From Lutjanus erythropterus (Eukaryota; Chordata; Actinopteri; Lutjaniformes; Lutjanidae): a DNA stretch of 64,000 bases. The translations under genes and the position numbers were made by a program. Shown piece after piece: positions 43,326-56,174 of the stretch. Location of the stretch: positions 30,711,555 through 30,775,554 of the forward strand of contig CM034591.1 in the NCBI GenBank assembly GCA_020091685.1, read 5' to 3'. Each line of letters begins with the position of its first letter. Within the stretch, counting starts at the first letter, position 1. The notes below the pieces were generated by a model. That model did not search any database, was not told the origin of the DNA, and worked only from the letters and a program-made list of their open reading frames with translations.

Positions 43326-43327
<2 letters not shown>

Positions 43328-43955
43328 TAGATAGATAGTAGGCTTCAGGGATACAAGGCTTTCTATTATACTCATATGGAGATGCTGTATTAAGGTGATG
43401 TATTGCAGTGTGCAGCGTGCACCACAAGAAGTCAGCATCTCTACTTGTGGATGTGGCAGCACAGTAGAGCAGAGAAACATGGCGCCAGGGGGATAAAGTT
43501 CCAGGACTAGCTTGTAAAAAAGAAAAAATGCCTCTGCCCTTGAGAATTTTGGTTTAGTTCCGATGATAAAGGTGAGCCAGCAAACACTACAGACCATTGG
43601 TTGGTCAGAGTAGTGTGGCGTATAGTGAGTTTGTAAAAGTTGAGGAAAGGTGAGAGAGCAAGTGGCGCAGAGTGATGGTGAATGCACGCTGAGCGGAGGA
43701 AAAGGTAACCATTGAAATCTGCTGGAAGGCAGTAAATGTTCAGTGAAAATTTAAGTTTGTCAGTGAATAACTGTTTCACCTTCTCAAAAATAAAGCTCCT
43801 GAGTGTGTGTTGTTTCCCAACTGTGGAGAATATATTACTATGATGATCAGCTAGCTGACTATGTTGAGAGCACCGTCTCCAGTGAGTCGGGTTGAGCTTT
43901 TTTTAAACAAATATGACTATAATACTGTTTATCCCCATAAAATGTCAGTAAGTAT

Positions 43956-44461
43956 TAGGACTGGGCAATATATCAGTATTATATTGATACTATATTTGGA
44001 TATGTTGCTATGGCATAAATTATGTCTTTTCCTCTTTTTAAAGGCTGGATTGCAGTAAAATGATGTCACTTTTTTAAATTTACTAGACCGTTCTAGCTGT
44101 TTAGATATTATTTCTCTTTAACCATTAATCATCATATCCACATGACTGATGATTATTTATCAAAAATCTCTTTGTGTTAATATTTTGTGAAAACACCAAT
44201 AGTCATTCCTACAATATTGTCACAATATCAATATCAAGGTATTTGTTCAAAAATATTATTTGATTTTGTCCATATTGCCCAGCTGTACTTTATATGCTGT
44301 TGGATAGTTTAATATAGAGCAGTACGTGTGTGAGATCATCAGTATTTGCCAATTTATGGTGTTATTATAGAGAAAATGTGTATATTGAAATATATGTTGT
44401 ATTTTGCAGCATAGCCTAAAAATGTGGAGCTATTATTCATAAGCCATTTCACCCAGTCCTA
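43956..44461. mobile_element. CTGGGCRATAT-type MITE
   Basis: Left end TAGGACTGGGCAATATATCA. Two right-type ends occur: one at about 44268-44290 (reverse complement ACAGCTGGGCAATATGGACA) and one at 44446-44461 (reverse complement TAGGACTGGGTGAAAT). The CTGGGCRATATGGAC terminus is a very common teleost MITE. The doubled right end suggests a nested or rearranged copy. No target duplication was found. Confidence 0.65.
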
Positions 44462-45102
44462 AAAAATGTGAAAAAAAGATACAGCCTACGCCTAATAGAT
44501 ATAGACAGATAGTAAGATAGATCTGACTGAAAGGAGACATGAGAAGCAGGTCAATATTTGGACAGAAAAATTCAGTGGTTTGTCTGCTTTGGAAGCTTGA
44601 TTATAGTGTAGAGTGCCAGACGATTAGAAGAGCTATTCTCTGCACAGAACAGATAGGAGATAATGGGTTGGCAGGGTAGGAGAGGAGATGAATGTTGGCA
44701 ACTGTCTTTATTGTTTGTAATGTATATCAGATCCTCCGTTGTTCACCACAATTAAAAATTAAAATTTAGATGTGAACCACTTTACCTATTAGATGCGAGT
44801 GCTGCTATTCTGCCTCCTGTCCCTCCTCATTTAGTCTCTGTTCTGTCTCTGTCAGTCTCTCTGATCTCATCCCTTCTGCTAAACATTTTAGCTTACATGG
44901 TGCTTTAATTATCTCTTCTTGCTCTCATTTTTTTCTCTCACATTAACTAGGTCCATTGTGCGGCAGTGTAGCTCTTGCTGCCTTAATATTAAAAGGGTCA
45001 TACCTTGAGAATGGTCACATACACAATACAGTGCTCCGCCTCCTTGTTTTGATGCTTAGTCAGCTCATTCTTTGCCACACTTTTTTGCTCCTTCATCCTC
45101 AT

Positions 45103-45196
45103 TTCCTCTCCTCTCCTCTCCCCTCTCCTCTCTCTCCTCTCCTCTCCTCTCCTCTCCTCCTCTCCTCTCTCTCCTCTCCTCCTCCTCTCCTCTCTG
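45103..45196. repeat. (CCTCT)n pentanucleotide tract
   Basis: Nearly pure pyrimidine strand built of CCTCT with a few insertions. Spurious Ser-Pro-Leu and Glu-Arg-Gly frames occur on both strands. Confidence 0.95.
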
Positions 45197-45729
45197 TATG
45201 GGCAACTGGGTGTTAAAGCTGACAACTATTAACCCACAGGTCAGCAGTAGAGCCACAGGCCTATGACCAAAGTGATATGTTGTCTGTGGTTTACACTAGC
45301 CTTGCTACCTAGGGCTAAAGAATAAGAGCACTAAGACAACGTCTTGGGAGGTCTGATTTATCACCCTGCCTCCCACCAGTTACACTGTGTGCCTGGTGTG
45401 CACAAGGCAGCAGGTAGAGGTGGGCAGTCTGGCACTTTGGGGCCCCAAGTGAGTGAGATAGCAATATATCTCTTTAGAAAGCAGAGTCCGCCACGCCTTG
45501 GTGTAATGCCTGTGTATGTAAATGATTACATCCATTGTTTGTCTTATCAGTTACTGGGTAGTGGGTGGCTGCTCCTACAAGACATGATACATACATAGTT
45601 TTTTTTCTAAAGAACAGTTCATTTCACTTCTTTGCTTAAAGGCAGTAAAGAGGCAAAGATTAGAACAGACTTGGGAGGACACAGGCAACACGCTTGGGAA
45701 ATATGCTTATTTGCTTTCTTGCAGAGTTA

Positions 45730-45850
45730 AATAAAAAGATCGATACCACTCTCATGTCTGTAGTAAATTTAGAGAGGCACCAGATGCTTAGTGTAGCTTA
45801 GTTTAGCTTAAAGTATAATTACAAAAATGTCAAACTATTCCTTTAAAGAT
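45730..45850. mobile_element. right end of a TTTAA-terminated MITE
   Basis: GATCGATACCACTCTCATGT, TGTAGCTTAGTTTAGCTTAA and the terminal CAAACTATTCCTTTAA are the 3' part of a common percomorph MITE whose left end form (TTAAAGGGATTGTTTGAATT) appears at 63.88 kb. The left portion here is not recognisable. Confidence 0.5.
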
Positions 45851-45889
45851 GTGCATTTTTACTAATATTATACTTTAAACCCCATTGGT

Positions 45890-47010
45890 GACAATAGGTG
45901 CAGTTATTTGAACAATATTCCTTCAATCTGATTGAAATAACCTGATTAGAGACTAACTCCAACTACCATGATAAAATGTAATAATGTAAATATACAACAG
46001 GAGGGAGAAGAGGAAGTGGTTCTGCTCAGAGCCATACAGCTTAAGTTTTACCTTGTTCATATCACCAAATGTTACTGTAAGCTATTTTATTGAGTTGCCT
46101 TTTAGTGAAACAGTCTGAGTGATTTTAAGTTCCCTCTACTGAGCAGTTATGCAGTGTATATGTCTAAGGCTTTTATTGTGGAAGGTAGAAGATGGAAGAA
46201 GTGGATCTGTGAGGCGCTGCCTTTGACATTGTTAGAAGCAATAAAAATTGTACCGTCTCAGGTCAGACTACAGAGCTTCCATGTTATGTGGAGATTAAAC
46301 GATAAACCGTTTCAGGATAAACCGCAATAAAATCCCAGATGATCAGTATTGCTGTTCCAAATTTTAATTATCGTGATTAACGGGCTTTGAAAAGCTCACG
46401 GTAAAAACTGTCCAGCATTAACCAAAGTTAGCGTTAACAACAGTCTCCAGGACACAGGCACAGCAGCAACATGGGTTAGTTTTGCATCATTGAAAACACT
46501 TAGATTGCACAGGACATGATGTCATCTTAGATCTATGAAAGGTTTTCAGAACAAAACCTGGTAAAATTACTTCAGTGTGTATCAGTACTCTTTGAACATT
46601 TTCAGCACATTTTAGCAATACTGCAATTCTAATTATAGTTTTGGTCACTATAATTGTGATACAAAATGTTCATACTATTTCATCTCTTATTTTATTATTT
46701 TATAGGCCTCATAAATACAGGTGCAAACCACAACCCTTGGCTACATTAGCCCCATGTGGGCCAAAACTGTGCAGAAAGAATATATATAATCCAACCAGAG
46801 GAAACAATCAGTGTTTACATGATTATTTGGCACTAATATCTCCCTTTTGAACAAATCAGCAAATGTTTACACCGCCAATCTCAACCCGATTGAAATTTTT
46901 TTCTGATTGGACCAGTCTCTTCTGATTGAGGTGGTTACATGAGGCATTTTTATTCTGATTGAGCTATTATTGCAATTATTAGTAGAATATTAGGATCCAT
47001 GTAAAGACAG
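45890..47010. repeat. mosaic of degenerate interspersed repeats
   Basis: Includes a CAATCTGATTGAAATAACCT block near 45931, an ACGATAAACCGTTTCAGGAT block near 46299, and repeated TCTGATTGGACC, TCTGATTGAGG and TCTGATTGAGC motifs at 46900-46970. These words are typical of teleost MITEs, but no clean termini are visible. Confidence 0.4.
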
Positions 47011-47498
47011 CTTGATTGTGCAACATTTATCTTGTATCAGCTTGTATTATACAGCCTTGGTGTGGTAGTCCACACTGACTGATTTTAATTATTTTAATTA
47101 TTTTATATTCCCTGGAGTCAGGCTTGAAGAAATCAGAGTTGTTTGATCAGAGACACTGAGACTTCAGTCTGAAGTGCCGGCAGAATTATTCTAATTGTTT
47201 GCTCACATATCGCCATGTAAACCCTCCTTTGTATCTGTTCACTTTCCTTCTTTTTTTTTTTCCTGCCTTTCTGTTTCACTCTCTGATGTTCTTGTTCATG
47301 CAGATCACATCCACGCACACACGAGAGCCCACGCACAACTTTCACTCACACAAATGGGCATGCACGTGCACAAACATCCCTCACTGCATTTACCTTTCGC
47401 TGAACTCGTAGATCATTACCTCATTCTCACCCACTCTCATCTCTCTGCACCGGGATGTTAGTCAGTGTCACACACATGCACAGTAATAAAACACAGGC

Positions 47499-47499
<1 letters not shown>

Positions 47500-47544
<45 letters not shown>
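47500..47544. repeat. (CA)n microsatellite
   Basis: Long CA tract, with shorter CA runs in the preceding 200 bp. Confidence 0.96.
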
Positions 47545-47546
<2 letters not shown>

Positions 47547-49327
47547 CTTTGGATGAGAGTGGTCCAGAGGGTAACAGGACGACGTGGGTGTCCTGTGAGT
47601 AGGAAAAGCTGTCAGGGAGGTTTCACTTTTCTCCTCTGTACTGCTGTCACTCTGTCAGACATTATCAAGCACCTCTTACTGGCTCAGCAGGGAATTTACA
47701 AAAACGTGTGTCCGTTTTTGTGTCTTTGTGTCCAATTTTGGGATTTCAGAGCAATTAAATATTTGAATATCCTGTGGTAGAAGCTAACTAACAAAGCTTT
47801 TTAAGTGTAAGCATGTTTTTTTTGCTGTCTGTATTTGTTTTTTGTGTGCGTTGATCCTGATCCTGGTGTCTTCAGATTGAAGGAACAAGAACTCTTGTGT
47901 GTGTGTTTCTGTGTGCTTTTGCATGCGTGCACATGAGAGGGATGGAACATTTGGCAGCTAACTTATTCATGAAGGCGACAGGACGGTTGTGAACAGCGGT
48001 GCGAACATGGCTTACATCAGAGACCGTCTGCCTCCTCCTGCACTTCCCTCACACTGTCACTCTCTTTCTTCTTCACTGCCGTCTCTTTCACCCTCCTGTC
48101 CTGCACTCATTTCTTTCTTTGGCCTCATTCAAACTTTTTATTTAAATTATTTTTTAGGGTATGTATTTTCACATAACTTCTAAGCCACTATGCCTAGATT
48201 TTTAAAATTTTAGTAAACTGAGATTCTTCAAATCGAGCAATCGTTTTTTTGGGTTTTTTTTTTTTGTCAGTTTACATTACAATAAGAGGATAAGTTTTTA
48301 TAAATATTTTTTATATTAGTGTGTGCACTTTAAAAAAAAACACACACACACACACACAGGACAAAATATGCTGGTGGTTAACTGATGAGAGAAGTTGAAA
48401 TGAGTGGTTGGTTTCAGCTCTTGTTATTTACCTGCATCCTTGTACACAGAGCAATGCAACAGCATGGCAGGCTGTAAACTTTACAAACCAAGTCTCAAAA
48501 TTACCACGGACCACAAAACTAACTGTGATGGAAGCAGAGAAGAGTGAAGCGGAGCACATATGATGTGCTGCAGCATCCAGGCAGGAGAAACTCTCTATAG
48601 TGCGCTGGGATTTTATACCTGAACTACGAGCAGGGGGACACATTCTTTTGCTTTTTCTGACGGAGTGGAAATCTGATTTTTTTTCACATCACAGATGACA
48701 AAGAAAGGCACTGAAATGTGAGTAAAACATACTCATGTAGGCTGTAATCGAAAACAAATGAACAAATCTTTAATTTGAACAGCCAAATCTGACAAAATTC
48801 TGAGTTGGGTACAGTCGAATTATTCTTTTTTGTTTGTGGAAAAATGAGACTATTCCAGTGAAAATACATGTAGTAAATGTGTTACTTTCAGTTACTGTGT
48901 TGCTGTGTGCTACAGTGTCTTTATGTGACAACCACTGAGGGGTTTCAGCAAACTTTTTAAATCTTACAGACAATGGCTTTACTGTTATTCCCTCCACACA
49001 TGTTGATAGACATGTACATGTGTGCTTGGAATAATAATTAATGTCTGATGGTTTTTTCATAAAAAAAAAGTTCAGTTCTTTCATTTTTCTTTTTTTTTTT
49101 TTAAATATCAGATACATTTACATACTTCTGCCTAACTGAAAAAAAATCAATTTTCTGTGTATGTGCACTGGAGGCATCAGGTTTCAGTGTGTAAGTTGCA
49201 TATGGAATCATGATTGACTTCCAGAGTAGTTGTTGTATCACATATAAACTAAGGTGACCACAGAGAAACTTTTCCTACTCCAGCAAATGAATCTGAGAAC
49301 AGCTTTCTGGCATCAAACTCTGCACAT

Positions 49328-50010
49328 ACATCATTCTGCTCTGGGCGATATGACTTAAAAATAATATCTTGGTATTTTTAGGCTATGCTGTGATATACAA
49401 TATAGCTCTTAATATGCCCATTTTCCTAAAAATACATACTGTAAATTAGGGCTGGGTGATATGAACAAAATTAAATGTCACAACTTATTTGGTCAAATAG
49501 GGCGCCATGGCGATGCAGTGGTAAGCATAGTCGCCTCATAGCATGAAGGCTCTGTTTGAATCCGTCAGCCGGCTGGGGGGGCTAGGGAATTTGTGGCTGG
49601 TGCAAGACCTTTCTTTGTAGAGTTTGCATGTTCTCCTTGTGTCCGTATGGGTTCTCTCTGGGTCCTCTGGCTTCCTCCCACAGTCCAAAAACATGCAGGA
49701 TAATAGGTTACTTGATGACTCTAAATTGCCCTTAGGTGTGAATGTGAGTGTGAGTGGTTGTCTGTGTCAGCCTTGAGATGAGCTGGCGACTAGCCTGGGT
49801 GTACCCCACCTCTCGCCCAGTGTCAGCTGGGATAGGCTCCAGCCCCCCCACAACCTATCATGGATAAGTGGTTACAGACAATGGATGGATGGATTTGACC
49901 AAATACACTGTATCACAGTATAATGATAGACTAAATTTGAAATTATATCTAGTATTATTCACAATTTGGATGTATTTTTGATAACTTTAGGTTTAACCAG
50001 TTTTAAAATC
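49328..50010. mobile_element. CTGGGYGATAT-type MITE, interrupted by a SINE
   Basis: CTCTGGGCGATATGACTTAA at 49340 and GGGCTGGGTGATATGAACAA at 49449 are two copies of the terminus also seen at 43956. The sequence continues after the SINE with TTGACCAAATACACTGTATC. Limits approximate. Confidence 0.5.
49500..49895 (+). mobile_element. tRNA-derived teleost SINE, about full length
   Basis: Starts GGGCGCCATGGCGATGCAGTG with A-box-like TGGTAAGCATAGTCG (49519) and B-box-like GTTTGAATCC (49554-49563). The body reads GTTTGCATGTTCTCCTTGTG, CTTCCTCCCACAGTCCAAAA, TGACTCTAAATTGCCCTTAG and GGGATAGGCTCCAGCC, and the tail is (ATGG)n. This is one of the most recognisable SINE bodies in fish. Flanks TATTTGGTCAAATA and GATTTGACCAAATA look like a decayed target duplication. 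It is nested in a MITE. Confidence 0.85.
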
Positions 50011-50689
50011 TAGCAAACATATGTTCTAAATAGTGTACAAAGCAAACCTTACTTCAGTGAAAGTTGGTTAGAATATACCAGATAAGGGCTCATGTGATTA
50101 TATTTGGTTATCTTTAATATATTTTTTGACAATCTCAATCTGTTGGCATCGGCATGCTGTGCCAGTCTTTACAGTTCCCTCAGGGAGCTTTAAGATATTT
50201 GTGCTATTGTAAGATGTTTGTGATATTGTTGACTCACACTAAGCAAATGGTGGGGTTTCACAGTGTGCAAAGTGCTATGCGTACTGGCAGGCGTTCCTAC
50301 CGCCTGTCGTACCTTCAGCACAGACGTATATATTGATCTGTCATTTCATAGAAACTCTGCACACAGCTACTGCTGGAGGAAAACCTTATCATACATATAT
50401 GCTCTGGCTTAAAGAGTGGCAGGATGCACACACATACACAGCTTAAACCACACTTTCGGAGGCTGCTCCTCCCACATATGCTCAGCCTTTCCCTGCGGTG
50501 TGCGCTGCAAACCCCTGAACAACAACAAAACAACCGCAACTGCTGGAGTTGGTCGTGTCCAACTAAACTTTCTGACAGCAGGAAGGGATCAACGCTGGAA
50601 ATCTATCTTCTGCTCCTACACACGTCTGGCCTCAATAATTCAGCGATGCGTGCTGCTTGGAGATCTCGCCCTCTCCCTCTCAGCAAACT

Positions 50690-51320
50690 GCTCCTCCTCC
50701 CCTCCTCCTCTCCTCCTCCTGCTCACGACGGTTTCAGTAAAAAAAAAAAAAAAAAAAAAGAAATCTGGCACTTTAGATGTTTGAAATGTTTAGCTTGCTG
50801 CACTCATACTTTCCTGTCTTTCTCCATGCATCTCGGCTGGCTGAGAGGAGATGGGGTATAATCTGTCGGATATGTTAAAAAGTCCCCCATGTTGTCAGTG
50901 TAGCAATTTACCTGCCACCAGCTACACGTCCTCATCTCTCTCCTCCTCCTCCTCTTCCTCCCTCATTCTGTCTTTACCCGTCGACTAAACTTGTACCTGT
51001 CAAGAAAGATGTTCCTGTCATCTTCCTCCCTTCCCTTCTTCTCCCCTCTCTGATCCTCTTTTCCTTCCCAGCCATCCATATAGCTACCCTTAACATGTCA
51101 AAATGGGGCAAAATGTACCCATTCTCTGCTTTACATCCTCATTCCATCCTAATTCTCTCCCTTCATCCGAACCCTTTCCACAGCTACACCCCTTTAACTC
51201 TCCTCATTGCTTTTCTTCCTCGCCCTCTCCCTCCTCCCCCTCTCCTCACTATATCCTTTCTTCACACCCAGCACCTCTCTCCTCCAAAGCCCTGTCATCT
51301 TCTCGCTATATATCCGCCAA
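50690..51320. repeat. long pyrimidine-rich region with a poly-A tract
   Basis: CTCCTC and TCCCTC-rich + strand broken by an A run at 50740-50759. It yields several Ser/Pro/Leu-rich chance frames. A purine/pyrimidine strand bias of this length is striking but simple in sequence. Confidence 0.7.
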
Positions 51321-52854
51321 TTCAGTGGCAAGCATCCACCCACCTCTCCACTTACTGCATATATAGGACATAGCACACACTGTCATTGAAAGCTGCAGAC
51401 AGGCTTTAGGAAGCAGGGTGGAGGGTTGACACTGGGGAGCAAGCAGGCAGCACAGGCTAGTAACAACCTGAGGAAATGAGGGCAGAGGGAAAGGTGCATC
51501 ATGACGAAAGGTGATTTGATTTGGGTGAAAGTGGGCAAAACAAACAAGAGACTGAAATTTAACAGTTAGTTTCATTGTGAATGAAGTTAAATGCTTGTTA
51601 TATTAGATGAAAAGAAGTGCTGTCTTAACCCTGCATGGCAGCAATTTGACAGTTACAGAAAAATGAGAATAAATTTACTGTATTTTTATGCAAACCGTGC
51701 TGCCCGTTTCACATAGAGCCTAGCTGAGTGTGGATGACAACTTTTTTGACTGAGATACCCCCACAGCCTTACCAAATAAGCTCAAATACCCCTTCATCCA
51801 CACCACCTGTCTGGTTCCAAATGAGTTCATTTGAATGGATTTGGGGAAAAAGCTGGACTTTAAGCCATTTCTGCATTACTTTTAGCAATCTCTTTCAACT
51901 TCTCTACTCACTTGCTAACTATTTTTTTTTTTGTGCACGTGGAACTCCAACGATTTTACACATCAAAGTCTGTTTACAGATCTTGGGAAGCACTGCTGCA
52001 CATGTGGAAAAAATGTTGTAAAAAGCCTTTTGTGGTTCCAGAGTGAGCTGCGTGAAATCTGATGAACGACCTCAAGTGAACCTGAGTCAGCGTTAGTTTG
52101 GACAGACAGAAGTGATCTTAAACAGATGTCTGTAGCCCACCCCCTCTTCTCTGCTTGAGGCCATCAGCTCAAGGCTACATCAGCCTTAACACATTCAGAT
52201 CTCTGACTGTTGGCAGTGGAGCTGCAATGTGGTCAATGTTGGCACCAGATTTTGACACGGAATATATCTCTGTTTCTGCTGTATTTATTTTGATCCTTTT
52301 GACGTTCAGATTGCGACCTCCTCGGTTCAGCTTGCCCGTGACCCAAACTGTAATATTGTCTGTTTATATCTGCTATTTGGATATGTGGAACAGAAATTTT
52401 AGAGCGTGAGTTTTACCAATAGGAAGATAATTAACAAGGTTGAGAAGCTGCACCTTTTATGTTAACGGGGTTTGGAAAGAAAATGGGAGGTAAGTACTGT
52501 ACCTTACTGTAACTGCCCACCAAAAACAAGACTGACTGAAGAAAACTATGTTAGTTATGAATAAATAACTTAAAACACTTAAATTACTCATTTGCAGAGG
52601 GAGATCCTCACTCGTACTGTATCTGGACATCAGTCTGTTAGTAAGCGATGTAAGAATACAGGATTTAAGCATCTCCTCAAAGCGCTTGAAATGTGCCTCC
52701 ATATTTGCCTGCTAGTCTGTTGTGTGGCTCTCTATAAATGAGCACAAGTTGTTCAGGAATTATTAATAGGTCAGAGAATTACTGACTATTTTCATTATTT
52801 CTTTTTTATTGTTGACAATAATTGACACGTATGTTATTTTCTCCTTTTTTTCTC

Positions 52855-52940
52855 CTTGCTATACTGAAAATGTACTGAACCGTGACCTTAAAACTGAGGT
52901 ACATACTGAGCAGTGAATTTTGTGTACTGTTACACCCTTA
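52855..52940. mobile_element. hAT-like terminus fragment
   Basis: Read on the minus strand it starts TAAGGGTGTAACAGTACACA and continues ATTCACTGCTCAGTATGTAC, close to the widespread fish terminus TAGGGGTGTAACGGTACAC. Only this end is present. Confidence 0.6.
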
Positions 52941-53940
52941 GTCCAACAGTCTTATAGGAATGCAACACTAAATCTGTGTTGTTCTTCTGTGTGTTACAAC
53001 TGACTCACTTTGGTGTGAGTGGTGTCCTGTGCAGTTGGACTGTTGCAGCTGGTAGTTGGTATCATATTTGTGTGTTTATTTCTCACTCCAGGATAAGTAA
53101 ATGAGTACATTTTTTCTTTATCATATCATAAGTTCTGTTTGTTCAGTTTACTACTCCACATAAACCTTACCTGTACCCCCGGCAACTGGATGTGAATCAC
53201 CTCTGCGGGTGATAGAAGTCACTCAGAAAAAGAAATATCAGGGCAACCACATTATCCTTCTAATGAATTGCGATGAGGGAGAGACGTGGCTGTCTTTGAT
53301 TTAATCAAAATCTTGAGAGACGGAGACGATCCAAGTCTTAATTTGTGAAAATGTAGAAAAGGATCTCTCTCACTGTAGAAAGCGTGAGGAAATGTGTTCA
53401 GTGAGACAAAAAAAAAAAACCCAAAAAAACAAATGAGAGCTGCTATTTCCAGGTGCATGTATGAGAATATTATTTCTAACTCAATCACTGTGATGCCTGT
53501 GGCTCAGCGAGAACACATTACCCCACATAAGAAATAATTTATCCAGACATCCTTCATCTGAGGAGAAGGTACTGTATCAGGTAAATTTCACACTTTCATC
53601 CAAAGACACCGGAGATGCACTCGGCAATATTCTGATCTGTCAGCCGATCTCGTGGCCACGCAGCCATAATGCAGGCTGAAGCAACAGTAGTTTTTCTGAG
53701 CATCTGCGATCTACATATTTTAAGACAACATCTGAGGATTTTAAATGAATGTTTGTCTGAAATTCATTGTCTCATTTATTTATCAACAACACAACCTTCC
53801 CACTTCCCACTTGAGGTGTTAATACATCAGCAAAGCTCATGAAATCTAACTGAATTGTGACATTCAGTGAAACGACTTGGATTTACGAACTAAGGCAGGA
53901 AAAAAAGGACACATGGCAGAGTGAAAGGCTCATATTAAAA

Positions 53941-54130
53941 AAGAGAGAGAGAGAGAGACACAGCGAGAGTGACATTGAAAAGGGCAGGGCCAGATACAGA
54001 GCAGCTAAAAGAAGAAAGGCTTCCCTAGAGACAGAGAGCGAGACCGACAAGGGGCTCAGAAAATGAGAAAGAAACAGAGGGAATGAGTCAGTGTGAGAGA
54101 GCGGGAGAAAGTTCGAATGAGGGAGCGACC
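53941..54130. repeat. GA-rich region
   Basis: A (GA)n tract at 53941-53959 followed by purine-rich sequence coding spurious Arg/Glu/Lys-rich residues in all + frames. Confidence 0.7.
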
Positions 54131-54374
54131 TAAACTTTATTTGCTTTAGCCCAAACCGTGTTTGGGGGCATTTTTACATTTGGTTCCTTTGTGAATCACA
54201 CTGTTCAGGTGGTGCAGGAGAACTTCAAACAAAATCATAGACACACAAGAAGCTTGGTAGCATCTTTGAAAAATTGGAAATGAAACAAATCTGTGTATTC
54301 CTTTAAAAAACAAACAAACAAGAAACTCATAATTTACCACAGTCAATAGTGACGCATTCAATAGTCTTCTTCTG

Positions 54375-55233
54375 ATTCAGTCCGAGTACAAGTACAAGTA
54401 CTTACATTTGGGTACTTGCCGATACCGAGTACCGATATCAGTACTTAATAATACCACTTTTTATAACTTTTAAAACATGTTTTATTTTCATTAGATGCTC
54501 ACTTTCTACATGTAACAAATCATTGTTGCTGTTTCGTTCTATAAGTGTAACGATAGTTACTGTACACATTACATTTTTAGGTTATTTGTAGTAAGTTATT
54601 TTACTGATTTTGTGTTCCTTATTAAGCTGTGCAGTTTACTGTGTATATTTCAGTATAATAATTTCACAACATTATTATAAAACTTGCAGAATTAAGTTTA
54701 CTATTATAAATTGTGTTATATATGATAATTATTTCATTATCATTTACAGCATTTTAACCAGTATTTTAATTTAACATTTACATGTGTAGTATTTAAGTTT
54801 CTTCTTCATGTCTCTCTTGTCTGAGAGCTAATTAGTTCCTACCTGTCATTGTTTAGGGGGGACAGGTATGAGTGTGGTGCCATGTGTGCAACACTTTTGT
54901 TGACCCTGCTGTGAACCTCAAAGAGTGAAGTTGCGTGTCCTGAGCTGTCAGGCCGTTTTGATGAAGAATAAGTACACAAAGAGAAGTTGTAGCAGATTAT
55001 TATGAAGAAAAGAGAGTTACAGACTGGTGCATTCAAAATCCTCATTCAAAAAAAGAGGCTAAGCATCAACAAACGCCTTGAACATTGTAGTGGTTCTTTA
55101 GATGTTTACTTGTATCGAGCAGCTACTTTTCGTGACGTGGTATCAGGTGTGGGGTATTGGAGTAGTTGTATGAGTACGAGTACGTGAGGACAGTATTGGA
55201 CCGATTCCCGATGCTGGTATCAGTGCATCCCTA
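54375..55233 (+). mobile_element. hAT-like DNA transposon derivative, copy 2
   Basis: Same element and orientation as 15135-16195. It lacks the left ~30 bp terminus but keeps the right terminus TGGTATCAGTGCATCCCTA. The ~250-bp segment with the acidic frame in copy 1 is absent here and replaced by about 20 bp (near 55028-55048). Both copies share a 60-odd-codon minus-strand frame (here 54839-55045) starting differently but ending in the same residues, which only reflects sequence identity. Lies inside the MDGA intron. Confidence 0.75.
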
Positions 55234-55670
55234 ATTATTAATCATTAATCAGTTAGTTGCCATTAAGAATTCAACTGTAAATGTATTCATGTATTAATTA
55301 ATAGCCTGGAAGTGGTAGTAATTGTGCCTTATTTGACATAAAAAAAATCAAGAAAAAAATACAATCAGGGGGAAAAAAACAGAAAAAAAATGTGTTTTTT
55401 ATCTTATTAATTATTGATGGGTAACTGATTAATTGGTTGTTAGTGTTTTTAACTACTGCTTAAGAAAAATGGAAAACATTTGCAACCCTAGGTCCACCAA
55501 CAGTCCAAAACTTAAAGATATTCAGTTTAATAAAATAGCAAAGCAGGACTTTCCACAAGGACATGGCGTAGCCAACCAGTAAGACTGTATAAGACAAAAT
55601 TTGGGGGCCACTGATGTTAATTATTCCATATTTTCATTAGTTTGCATGCCTGATTGTAAACATGTAGTGA

Positions 55671-55671
<1 letters not shown>

Positions 55672-55728
<57 letters not shown>
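55672..55728. repeat. (TG)n microsatellite
   Basis: Long pure TG tract. Confidence 0.97.
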
Positions 55729-55730
<2 letters not shown>

Positions 55731-56079
55731 TTGGTTCAATCCAGATGTTTACTTGTTTGGCCATTTCTGAGAAACCCTCACGTCCCTCAGATACTTGATT
55801 TTCCATTAGTTTGCATAATTTGTCAATAGCAAAAATGCAAAAGTATTATAGGACATTTTGACTGTAAAATGACAGAAGACATTTTAATTTTTACTGTGTA
55901 ATTGTCAAGTCACAGTGTTGCGTCACAGTGTTTTTACGAGTTTTCTAAAGTAGTCCTTCTAATTAGGTCTGTGCCAGTCTATGCAATTCTTAATGCGTAT
56001 TGTCATCAATTATTAATATTTGTCAAACGCTGAAGACTCTCTGCTCTCGGTAGGACACAGCCTTTCAGCTGAGCATGCG

Positions 56080-56106
56080 CACGCACACACACACATGCAC
56101 ACACAC

Positions 56107-56170
<64 letters not shown>
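56080..56170. repeat. (CA)n microsatellite, longest in window
   Basis: About 90 bp of CA with a few G or TG interruptions near its start. Confidence 0.97.

Positions 56171-56174
<4 letters not shown>

Noticed and set aside
43259..43687. 142-codon minus frame ending in a Cys-Leu-Ser-Val run
   Set aside because: The run is the (GACA)n array read in one frame; the rest has no domain.
49500..49895. A and B box-like motifs considered as a functional tRNA gene
   Set aside because: No cloverleaf with paired acceptor stem; the long body and (ATGG)n tail show it is a SINE.
50424..50861. Two overlapping + frames of 122 and 145 codons
   Set aside because: Both traverse a pyrimidine-rich block and a poly-A tract (poly-Ser/Leu/Pro then poly-Lys) and disagree in frame. 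No evidence of coding.
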